From Ferrigenium kumadai (GTDB lineage Bacteria; Pseudomonadota; Gammaproteobacteria; Burkholderiales; Gallionellaceae): a stretch of DNA of 64,000 nt. The DNA lies in the NCBI RefSeq assembly GCF_018324385.1, contig NZ_AP019536.1, forward strand, positions 1,178,001 through 1,242,000, in the 5' to 3' direction. Positions 1 through 7,235 of the stretch are shown in pieces. Made by a program: the position numbers and the translations under genes. Under the pieces are notes generated by a model. The model saw nothing but the letters and a program-made list of their open reading frames with translations. It made no database searches and was not told the DNA's origin. Position 1 is the first letter of the stretch, and every line of letters starts with the position of its first letter.

Positions 1-504
1 TTCGCCCAGGGAGGACTGGTGCACGACACGCTCGCCTATCACTGGGCGCGCATGATCGAGACGCTGCATTGTGCCGAGTCCATCCAGCAGTTGCTTCACG
101 ATCCGGACATCACCGGAACCGATCTGTTGGAGGACAAGGGCGACAGGCGCAAGGTGGGTATCGGCGTGCTCGAAGCGCCGCGCGGCACATTGTTCCATCA
201 CTACGAGATCGACGATGACGGCATGGTGGCAAAGGCCAACCTGATCGTATCCACCACCAGCAATAACCAGGCGATGAACGAGTCGGTGCGCGCGGTCGCC
301 AACGAGTACCTCGATGGAAAGGAGATCACCGAGGGACTGCTCAATCACCTCGAGGTTGCGGTGCGAGCCTACGATCCCTGCCTTTCCTGCGCCACGCACG
401 CGCTGGGCAAGATGCCGCTGACGGTCGAGCTGCAGGACAGTTCGGGCAGCGTTGTTTCCACGCTGTTGCGTTCCGCCGACGGGGAATTCTGCGCCGCGCC
501 CTGA
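1..504 (+). CDS. hoxH: [NiFe] hydrogenase large subunit, HoxH-like (3-prime part only)
   Basis: The reading frame is open from the first base, so this is the C-terminal 167 residues of a gene that starts outside the window. The C-terminal active-site motif DPCLSCATH supplies two cysteine ligands of the Ni-Fe centre. In this family the maturation protease cuts after that histidine, here leaving a 34-residue removable tail. The motif and the following ALGKMPL resemble group 3d bidirectional (HoxH) hydrogenases, which exchange electrons between H2 and NAD(P)H in the cytoplasm; the exact group cannot be fixed from the fragment. The stop codon overlaps the next gene (TGATG), which is the matching protease. 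Downstream PFOR genes and hypA suggest one operon coupling H2 to pyruvate metabolism. Confidence 0.85.
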   Translation, partial: FAQGGLVHDTLAYHWARMIETLHCAESIQQLLHDPDITGTDLLEDKGDRRKVGIGVLEAPRGTLFHHYEIDDDGMVAKANLIVSTTSNNQAMNESVRAVANEYLDGKEITEGLLNHLEVAVRAYDPCLSCATHALGKMPLTVELQDSSGSVVSTLLRSADGEFCAAP

Positions 505-962
505 TGACCCCACCCGTCCTGATCTTCGCTATCGGTAACGAGTCGCGCGGCGACGATGCTCTTGCGCCCATGTTGCTGCGCGGCCTTGCCGATGCTGGCT
601 TGGGCTCGCAGGTCGAATTGCTCGAGGATTACCAGTTGCAGATCGAGCACGTCGCCGACCTCGCTGGGCGCGAGCGGGTGCTGTTCGTCGACGCCGACAT
701 GTCCTGCATGGAGCCGTTTCATCTTTCCCGGATCGCGTCCGAAAAAGACAGCAGCTATACCAGCCATGCGATGACACCTCACGCCTTGCTGCATGCCTAT
801 CACCAAGTGTATGGAGAGGATGCGCCAGGAGCCTTCCTGCTGCGAGTGCGCGGTTATGGATTCGAACTCGGCGAATCGTTGAGCGACGGGGCAGCGGCCA
901 ATCTGGCTGCGGCAAGCGCCCGTGCATGTGAATGGCTGGCTGACATTCAGGCTGTGAGATAG
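504..962 (+). CDS. hoxW: Hydrogenase maturation protease, HoxW/HycI family
   Basis: This 152-residue protein starts with the family signature: a hydrophobic strand then GNESRGDD (residues 9-16), where the Glu and a later Asp bind the nickel of the immature large subunit. Members of this family clip the C-terminal tail of the large subunit after nickel insertion, the last step in maturation. The start ATG overlaps the stop of the preceding hydrogenase gene, so translation is probably coupled. Its length is normal for the family. The dedicated substrate is almost certainly the adjacent HoxH-like subunit, whose cleavable tail is visible. Confidence 0.85.
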   Translation: MTPPVLIFAIGNESRGDDALAPMLLRGLADAGLGSQVELLEDYQLQIEHVADLAGRERVLFVDADMSCMEPFHLSRIASEKDSSYTSHAMTPHALLHAYHQVYGEDAPGAFLLRVRGYGFELGESLSDGAAANLAAASARACEWLADIQAVR

Positions 963-995
963 TAAGCTTCGCGTAAGAACCAGAACGGGAGGGGT

Positions 996-1577
996 ATGTT
1001 CCAGATACGCATACACGGCCGCGGCGGCCAGGGCGTGGTGACGGCCACGGAGATGCTGTCGGTCGCCGCATTCGAGGAAGGTCGTCACGCGCAAGCCTTT
1101 CCCAGTTTTGGTTCGGAGCGCACCGGCGCCCCGGTGGTGGCGTTCTGCCGTATCGACGACAAGGAGATCCGCCTGCGCGAGCCCATCATGGAGCCGGACG
1201 CGCTCATCATCCAGGATCCCACTCTGCTGCACCAGATCGACGTGTTCGCCGGCTTGAAGCCGGATGGTTACGTGCTGCTCAACTCCCATCACAGTTTCGA
1301 GGACATCGGCCTGGGCGACCTCGTCAAGGAAAGAGGGCCCAAAAGATTGTGCACCCTGCCGGCCACCGAACTGGGACTCAAGCATATCGGCCGCCCCATC
1401 CCCAACGTGCCGCTGCTGGCCGGCTTCGCCGCACTGTCCGGCCTGATTCGCCTGGAGTCGGTCATCAAGGCGATCAATGAACGTTTTTCCGGCAAGGTGG
1501 CCGAAGGAAATATCGCCGCCGCGACCGAGGCCTACAACCTGGTTAAAGCGAAGATGGAGGAGGGTACGAATGCTTAA
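996..1577 (+). CDS. porG: Pyruvate (2-oxoacid):ferredoxin oxidoreductase, gamma subunit
   Basis: This 193-residue protein opens with IRIHGRGGQGVV, the glycine-rich N-terminus of PorG/VorG subunits, and contains the conserved FPSFGSERTGAPV stretch. The gamma subunit is one of the core chains of the heteromeric enzyme that converts pyruvate and CoA to acetyl-CoA, CO2 and reduced ferredoxin, or the reverse. It is preceded by a GGAGGGG-type ribosome site and lies 33 bases after the hydrogenase protease gene. Its last eight bases overlap porA. Gene order gamma-alpha-beta followed by a ferredoxin-bearing protein fits a complete 2-oxoacid oxidoreductase. Pyruvate is the likeliest substrate but other 2-oxoacids are not excluded. 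Confidence 0.9.
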   Translation: MFQIRIHGRGGQGVVTATEMLSVAAFEEGRHAQAFPSFGSERTGAPVVAFCRIDDKEIRLREPIMEPDALIIQDPTLLHQIDVFAGLKPDGYVLLNSHHSFEDIGLGDLVKERGPKRLCTLPATELGLKHIGRPIPNVPLLAGFAALSGLIRLESVIKAINERFSGKVAEGNIAAATEAYNLVKAKMEEGTNA

Positions 1578-2826
1578 ACAGACCGAAGGCTCCCGCGCCG
1601 TCGCCGAAGCTATCGCATTGTGCCGTCCGGAAGTGATCTGCGCCTATCCGATCTCTCCGCAGACCCATATCGTCGAAGCGCTGGGCGAGATGGTCAAAGC
1701 GGGCGAACTGACGCCCTGCGAGTTCATCAACGTCGAGAGCGAGTTTGCCGCGATGTCTGTGGCCATCGGTTCATCGGCAGCGGGCGCGCGCTCCTACACT
1801 GCAACCGCCTCGCAGGGACTGCTGTATATGGTCGAGGCGGTGTACAACGCTTCCGGCCTCGGCTTGCCTATCGTGATGACCGTGGCGAACCGCGCCATCG
1901 GCGCGCCGATCAATATCTGGAACGATCATTCCGATTCTCTTTCGCAGCGCGATTCCGGGTGGATGCAGTTATTTGCCGAAACCAACCAGGAAGCGGTCGA
2001 CCTGCACATCCAGGCGTTCCGTCTTGCCGAGGAACTGTCGATGCCGGTGATGGTGTGCATGGACGGTTTCATCCTCACCCACGCATTCGAGCGCGTGGAT
2101 ATCCCGACCCAGGAACAGGTCGACGCCTATCTGCCGCCGTTCGACCCGCGCCAGGTGCTCGACCCCAACGAACCTATCTCCATCGGTGCGATGGTCGGGC
2201 CGGAAGCCTTCATGGAAGTGCGCTACCTCGCACACGCCAAGCAGATGCAGGCACTGGAGCTGATCCCGCAACTGGCATCCGAGTTCAAGCAGCAGTTCGG
2301 GCGCGACAGCGGCGGACTGGTTCGCACCTACCGTGCCGAAGACGCCGAGACCATGATCGTGGCGATGGGCTCGGTGCTCGGCACCATCAAGGACACCGTG
2401 GACGAGATGCGCGACGAGGGCCACAAGATCGGCGTGCTCGGCATCACCAGTTACCGTCCGTTTCCGCTCAAGGAAGTGCGTGCCGCGCTGGTGAACTGCA
2501 AGCGCTTCGTGGTGCTGGAGAAGAGCCTCGCCGTCGGCATGGGCGGCATCGTTGCCACCGACGTGCGCATGGCGGTGACCGGCACCGGCCTCAAGGGCTA
2601 TACCGTGGTCGCGGGTCTCGGCGGACGGCCGATCACCATGGCCTCATTGCGCCAGGTGTTCCAGCGGGCGGAGAAGGAAGAGCTGGAGCCGGTCAACTTC
2701 CTCGATCTGGACTGGGACGCAGTCAACAAGCAACTGGAGCGCGAGCGGCAGACCCGTCACTCCGGCCCCATCGCCGAGAACCTGCTGCACGACAAGGGCA
2801 TCGTTTCGGCGGCGAAATTCGGTTGA
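1570..2826 (+). CDS. porA: Pyruvate (2-oxoacid):ferredoxin oxidoreductase, alpha subunit
   Basis: The open frame extends upstream to 1477, but the ATG at 1570 is the better start: it follows a strong GGAGGAGGG site and begins MLKQTEGSRAVAEAI, the usual PorA beginning. The 418-residue protein carries CAYPISPQTHIVEAL and the NVESEFAAMSVAIGSSAAGAR region that interacts with the thiamine diphosphate site on the beta subunit, plus GGRPIT near the C-terminus. It overlaps porG by eight bases and is followed ten bases later by porB, so the three chains are translated together. It works in the cytoplasm as part of PFOR. Confidence 0.92.
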   Translation: MLKQTEGSRAVAEAIALCRPEVICAYPISPQTHIVEALGEMVKAGELTPCEFINVESEFAAMSVAIGSSAAGARSYTATASQGLLYMVEAVYNASGLGLPIVMTVANRAIGAPINIWNDHSDSLSQRDSGWMQLFAETNQEAVDLHIQAFRLAEELSMPVMVCMDGFILTHAFERVDIPTQEQVDAYLPPFDPRQVLDPNEPISIGAMVGPEAFMEVRYLAHAKQMQALELIPQLASEFKQQFGRDSGGLVRTYRAEDAETMIVAMGSVLGTIKDTVDEMRDEGHKIGVLGITSYRPFPLKEVRAALVNCKRFVVLEKSLAVGMGGIVATDVRMAVTGTGLKGYTVVAGLGGRPITMASLRQVFQRAEKEELEPVNFLDLDWDAVNKQLERERQTRHSGPIAENLLHDKGIVSAAKFG

Positions 2827-2835
2827 GGAGGCATC

Positions 2836-3837
2836 ATGGGATTCCAACCAGTCAAGTTCTACCAGACCGGCACCTACACTGTCGGCAACCGTTTATTGGC
2901 GCCGGACGAGCGCAGCGTGCAGTCCAGTCTGTTGCGTGCCAATGCGATCGATTCGGGCCATCGTGCCTGCCAAGGCTGCGGAGAAGCGCTGGGGGCGCGT
3001 TATGCGATCGATGCGGCGATGGCCGAGAGCCACGGGCAGCTGATCGCGGCAAATGCGACCGGCTGTCTCGAAGTGTTTTCCACGCCTTATCCAGAATCGT
3101 CCTGGCAGGTGGCCTGGATCCATTCGCTGTTCGGCAACGCACCGGCGGTGGCGACCGGCATCGCGGCGGCGATGAAGGTCAAGGGAAAAACCGATGTGCG
3201 CGTGGTGGCGCAGGGCGGCGATGGCGGTACCACCGACATCGGCTTCGGCTGCCTGTCCGGCATGTTCGAGCGCAACGACGATGTGCTCTACATCTGCTAC
3301 GACAATCAGGCATACATGAATACCGGCGTGCAGCGCTCCAGCGCCACGCCGCCCACTGCGCGTACGGCGACCACTATGCCGGTCGGTGCCGAGCCCGGCA
3401 ACGTGTTCGGCCAGGGCAAGAACCTGCCCGAGATCGCCATGGCACACAACATTCCCTACGTCGCCACGGCGACGGTGGCCGATCTGCGCGACCTCGAGTA
3501 CAAGGTGCGCAAGGCGATGAACATCCGCGGTTCACGCTACATTCATCTTTTCGTGCCCTGTCCGCTGGGCTGGGGCACAGCATCGGACGACACCATACGC
3601 ATCGCGCGCCTGGCCAAGGAGACCGGCATGTTCCCGGTGTTCGAGGCCGAGCACGGCGAGGTCACCGGCGTGCTGAAGATACGCCATAAATTGCCCGTGG
3701 AGGAATACCTCAAGCCGCAACGGCGTTTCGCGCACCTGTTCGGCAAGCACGGGCATCCCGAGATGATCGCGCGCCTGCAGGCCATCGCCGACCGCAACAT
3801 CCGCAAGTACGGGTTGGTGGACGAGGAGAACAACTGA
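2836..3837 (+). CDS. porB: Pyruvate (2-oxoacid):ferredoxin oxidoreductase, beta subunit
   Basis: This 333-residue subunit holds the thiamine diphosphate and a [4Fe-4S] cluster. Visible features are the cysteine motif HRACQGCGEALG near residue 45, a further cysteine in ATGCLEVF, and the diphosphate-binding GGDGGTTDIGFG near residue 126 with the downstream YDNQAYMNTG. These are typical of PorB. The start ATG follows a GAGGAGG site. It is followed by one base and then the ATG of the GltD-ferredoxin protein, which probably takes the electrons. No separate small ferredoxin (PorD) gene is present; that role seems to be filled by the C-terminal domain of the next protein. Confidence 0.92.
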   Translation: MGFQPVKFYQTGTYTVGNRLLAPDERSVQSSLLRANAIDSGHRACQGCGEALGARYAIDAAMAESHGQLIAANATGCLEVFSTPYPESSWQVAWIHSLFGNAPAVATGIAAAMKVKGKTDVRVVAQGGDGGTTDIGFGCLSGMFERNDDVLYICYDNQAYMNTGVQRSSATPPTARTATTMPVGAEPGNVFGQGKNLPEIAMAHNIPYVATATVADLRDLEYKVRKAMNIRGSRYIHLFVPCPLGWGTASDDTIRIARLAKETGMFPVFEAEHGEVTGVLKIRHKLPVEEYLKPQRRFAHLFGKHGHPEMIARLQAIADRNIRKYGLVDEENN

Positions 3838-3838
3838 G

Positions 3839-5464
3839 ATGCCCAGCAAACCATTCGCTATCACACTGAAACCGGGAACATCGCTCGCGAACCTCACCGG
3901 CACATGGCGCACCGCGCGGCCGGTGTACCTCGACCGCCTGCCGCCCTGCAACAACGCCTGTCCCGCGGGCGAGAACATCCAGGGCTGGCTGTTCCACGCC
4001 GAGTCCGGCGATTACGAACAGGCCTGGCGCGTGCTGGTGGAGAACAATCCGATGCCAGCCATCATGGGGCGCGTGTGCTATCACCCCTGCGAAACGGCAT
4101 GTAACCGAGGCCAGCTCGACGAGGCTGTGGGCATCAACTCGGTCGAGCGATTCCTCGGCGACGAGGCGATCAAGCGCGGGTGGAAGTTCTCCGATCCGGC
4201 TCCGGCCACGGGCAAGAAGGTGCTGGTGGTGGGCGCGGGGCCTTCGGGCCTTTCTGCCGCCTATCATCTCGCGCGCATGGGCCACAAGGTCGAGATACAG
4301 GAAGCCGGCCCGTTCGCGGGCGGCATGATGCGCTTCGGCATCCCCAAGTACCGGTTGCCGCGCGACGTGCTGGATGCTGAGGTGCAGCGCATCCTCGATC
4401 TCGGCGTCACGCTGAAGCTCAATACCAAAGTGGCGAACATCGAGCAGAGCATGAAGCAGGGAGGTTTCGACGCGGCCTTCCTCGCGGTCGGCGCGCACAT
4501 CGGCAAGCGCACCTTCATCCCCGCAGGCGATGCGGCGCATATCGTCGATGCCGTTTCGGTACTGCGCTCGATGGAGGGCGAAGACAAGCCCATGCTGGGG
4601 CGCAAGGTCGTGGTGTACGGCGGAGGCAATACCGCCGTGGACGTGGCTCGCACCGTCAAGCGCATGGGAGCCGAGCCGGTCATCGTCTACCGCCGCACGC
4701 GCGACAAGGCGCCGGCGCACGATTTCGAGATCGAGGAGGCTTTGCAGGAAGGCGTGATGATCAAGTGGCTGTCCACCATCAAGCAGGCTGGCGACAAGAG
4801 CCTGACCGTCGAGAAGATGGTGCTGGATGACAAGGGCTTCCCGCAGCCGACCGGGGAATTCGAGACCATCGAGGCCGACTCGCTGGTGCTCGCGCTGGGG
4901 CAGGACGTCGACCTTTCGCTGCTGGACGGTGTGGCCGGTCTGGAGATCAAGGACGGCGTGGTGCAGGTCGGTCCCAACATGATGACCGGCTATCCCGGCA
5001 TCTTCGCGGGCGGCGACATGGTGCCGTCTGAACGCACTGTTACGGTAGGGATCGGCCACGGCAAGAAGGCTGCGCGCCACATCGATGCATGGCTGTTCGG
5101 CACCACCTATGAACCTGCACCGAAACACGAGATCGCTACCTTCGACAAGCTCAATCCGTGGTACTACTCCGACGCCGACAAGACCGTGCGCCCGATGCTG
5201 GACATCATCCGCCGCCAGACCAGCTTCGACGAAGTGCAGGGCGGGCTGGACGAGACCAACGCGCTGTTCGAGGCGCGGCGCTGCCTGTCATGCGGCAACT
5301 GCTTCGAGTGCGACAACTGCTACGGCGTGTGTCCCGATAACGCGGTGATCAAGCTCGGCCCCGGCAAGCGGTTCCGGATCAACTACGACTACTGCAAGGG
5401 CTGCGGCCTGTGCGCGGCGGAGTGCCCGTGCGGGGCGATCAAGATGGTTCCTGAGGATATCTGA
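3839..5464 (+). CDS. GltD-like FAD/NAD(P)H oxidoreductase fused to a 2[4Fe-4S] ferredoxin, PFOR-linked
   Basis: The 541-residue protein has three parts. The N-terminus (about 35-90) holds the cysteine-rich Fe-S fold of glutamate-synthase small subunits (CNNACPAGENI, GRVCYHPCETACNRG). A flavoprotein core follows, with an FAD-binding GAGPSG near 128 and an NAD(P)-binding GGGNTA near 259. The C-terminus (about 480-535) is a polyferredoxin with CLSCGNCFECDNC and YCKGCGLCAAECPCG. The cysteine-rich tail resembles PorD, so the protein probably connects PFOR electrons to an NAD(P)H pool through FAD. It is one base downstream of porB and 14 bases upstream of hypA. A glutamate synthase role is unlikely because no large-subunit gene is nearby. 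Electron direction is not visible. Confidence 0.8.
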   Translation: MPSKPFAITLKPGTSLANLTGTWRTARPVYLDRLPPCNNACPAGENIQGWLFHAESGDYEQAWRVLVENNPMPAIMGRVCYHPCETACNRGQLDEAVGINSVERFLGDEAIKRGWKFSDPAPATGKKVLVVGAGPSGLSAAYHLARMGHKVEIQEAGPFAGGMMRFGIPKYRLPRDVLDAEVQRILDLGVTLKLNTKVANIEQSMKQGGFDAAFLAVGAHIGKRTFIPAGDAAHIVDAVSVLRSMEGEDKPMLGRKVVVYGGGNTAVDVARTVKRMGAEPVIVYRRTRDKAPAHDFEIEEALQEGVMIKWLSTIKQAGDKSLTVEKMVLDDKGFPQPTGEFETIEADSLVLALGQDVDLSLLDGVAGLEIKDGVVQVGPNMMTGYPGIFAGGDMVPSERTVTVGIGHGKKAARHIDAWLFGTTYEPAPKHEIATFDKLNPWYYSDADKTVRPMLDIIRRQTSFDEVQGGLDETNALFEARRCLSCGNCFECDNCYGVCPDNAVIKLGPGKRFRINYDYCKGCGLCAAECPCGAIKMVPEDI

Positions 5465-5478
5465 CGAGGGATTCAACC

Positions 5479-5820
5479 ATGCATGAAATGTCCCTGGCCG
5501 AAAACGTGTTGCAGATCATCGAGAACGCTGCGCGCAACCAGGATTTTCATCGCGTCAAGACAGTATGGCTGGAGATCGGCCGGCTCTCCTGCGTCGAGCC
5601 AGATGCGCTTCGCTTCGCCTTCGATGCGGTGATGCATGGCAGTATCGCGCATGGGGCGCGGCTGGAGATCGTCGAGATTCCAGGGCGGGGAGTGTGCCTG
5701 GACTGTTCGAGCGAGGCAGTGATCACTGCTCGCTACGAAGCATGTCCGGCCTGCGGCAGCCATAAGGTGCGCGTGACCAGCGGCGAGAACATGCGCGTCA
5801 GGGAATTGGAAGTGGAGTGA
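5479..5820 (+). CDS. hypA: Hydrogenase nickel incorporation protein HypA
   Basis: This 113-residue protein starts MHEMSLAENVL. The His at position 2 is the nickel ligand of HypA/HybF proteins. A zinc-binding loop with two CxxC pairs (CLDC and CPAC) sits about residues 74-95. HypA delivers nickel, with HypB, to the immature hydrogenase large subunit. Its position at the end of the hydrogenase-PFOR operon ties the operon to NiFe maturation; other hyp genes are not in the window. The next gene is only 14 bases away on the opposite strand and no clear terminator hairpin separates them. Confidence 0.93.
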   Translation: MHEMSLAENVLQIIENAARNQDFHRVKTVWLEIGRLSCVEPDALRFAFDAVMHGSIAHGARLEIVEIPGRGVCLDCSSEAVITARYEACPACGSHKVRVTSGENMRVRELEVE

Positions 5821-5834
5821 CTTGTCTCGGGTAC

Positions 5835-7235
5835 CTACCTGGCATGGGTGAGTATGGTATCCGCCAGCTTTTCGTAATCCCCGGAGAAGTGATGGCCGCC
5901 TTTCATTTCGATGACGGCGAAATCTTTTCTGTCTAACGGCTTGCACGCGCTGTCGTTTTCATCTTCGCCGTAGATGCAAAGCACATTCATGCCTTTCAGT
6001 TTTTGCATTTCGGGGATGACTTTATACGGACTATCGATATTGAAAAGCCACTCGGAAACATGAAACTCGAAATTGGCTTCCTTTCCCGGCCCAAGTAAGG
6101 CGACGACTTTTACCCGCGATTGCAGCGAGTCCGGCAGGCGGCTGGTCATGAACGGCAGCGTGTCCGCTCCTGACGAATATCCGACCAGAATGAATTTCTC
6201 TGCGCCCCAGGCCTTGCTGTAGTGATCCAGTATGCGTGCGAGGTCTTTGCCGGCGATGCCCGGGTCTTTTTTCTCCCAGAAATACTGCAGGGAATTAAGC
6301 CCGACAACCGCAATCCCGTCTTTATTCAAGGCTTCCGCAACCTGCTTGTCGATGCCCGCCCAGCCGCCATCGCCGGAGACCATCACAGCCAGCGTGTCGC
6401 TCTTGCCTGTTGCGGGAAGCACGACCAAGGGCAGGTCGCTGAGCTCATCAGTCACGTGCACGGGTGTCATCGGAGGTGGCCGTACAACTGAGATTTTCTG
6501 GAAGGCGTCCCTGAACTGAGGCATCCAGTTCTTCTGCACGGAGAACCCATGCCCGACTTTGGCCAGTTCGATCAATTCGGCCCCATTTATCCTGTTCAGG
6601 AACGCCTTCGTATCGGGCGTGCTGCACACTCGATCGACATCGCCCTGCATGACGTAAAGTTTCGATGCCAGGGCGGGAACAGGTTGGTAGATGAACCCGA
6701 GTTTCGAATCGTAGGTGCCGGTCAACGAGCCGCTGCCTTTGCAGAATGGCTTGGCTGTCTTCAGGTCGGGGCAGAAGCCCATGCTGATCCCGCCGGCGAA
6801 GGTATTGGGCGGAGATTGTGCGAATGTGGCATAGACCATCGTCGCGCCGGATGAATAACCCACCAGCACCGGCAGGGTGTAGTGCGGGAAGCGATATTTC
6901 TTCTGAAGATACTGGCTGAGCGCCTCGAAATGCGCCGCGGGATAAGCGCACTTCTCGCTCCCGGCATTGAGTCGCTTGATGTAGTGCGTGATGTCGATGC
7001 CGACCACCATGCTGTCCAGTTCCGCCAACGATCTGGCCATATCGATCACGCCCAGATTCCAGCCGCCATCGCCCGAGATGAACAACGTTACATGCTTGGG
7101 CTGTTCTGAGGATTTATAAATGTGCAGCGTACCGAAAGGCCCGAAGCTATCGGTGCTTTCCATAACACCGGACGCAAAGGCGCGGCTCGTTATTAAAAAT
7201 AGCAGCAAGGCTGCCGCAGTCAGTGTCCTGGTCAT
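5835..7235 (-). CDS. acvB: AcvB/VirJ family protein, lysyl-phosphatidylglycerol hydrolase-like
   Basis: This 466-residue protein has an N-terminal signal peptide (about 1-22) and two related alpha/beta-hydrolase halves. Each half has a FISGDGGW/MVSGDGGW strand and a nucleophile elbow GYSSGA, near residues 126 and 344. A candidate catalytic His lies in GGHHFSGD near the end. AcvB of Agrobacterium and Rhizobium hydrolyses lysyl-phosphatidylglycerol in the periplasm and is encoded beside the synthase LpiA/MprF. Here the same pairing holds: the start ATG overlaps the stop of mprF by four bases. The two enzymes probably set the level of the positively charged lipid. Function is inferred from family and context. 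Confidence 0.85.
   Translation of the reverse strand: MTRTLTAAALLLFLITSRAFASGVMESTDSFGPFGTLHIYKSSEQPKHVTLFISGDGGWNLGVIDMARSLAELDSMVVGIDITHYIKRLNAGSEKCAYPAAHFEALSQYLQKKYRFPHYTLPVLVGYSSGATMVYATFAQSPPNTFAGGISMGFCPDLKTAKPFCKGSGSLTGTYDSKLGFIYQPVPALASKLYVMQGDVDRVCSTPDTKAFLNRINGAELIELAKVGHGFSVQKNWMPQFRDAFQKISVVRPPPMTPVHVTDELSDLPLVVLPATGKSDTLAVMVSGDGGWAGIDKQVAEALNKDGIAVVGLNSLQYFWEKKDPGIAGKDLARILDHYSKAWGAEKFILVGYSSGADTLPFMTSRLPDSLQSRVKVVALLGPGKEANFEFHVSEWLFNIDSPYKVIPEMQKLKGMNVLCIYGEDENDSACKPLDRKDFAVIEMKGGHHFSGDYEKLADTILTHAR

Noticed and set aside
1620..3689. 689-residue plus-strand frame
   Set aside because: It is the +1 shadow of porA and porB; Arg/Ala-rich and without domains.
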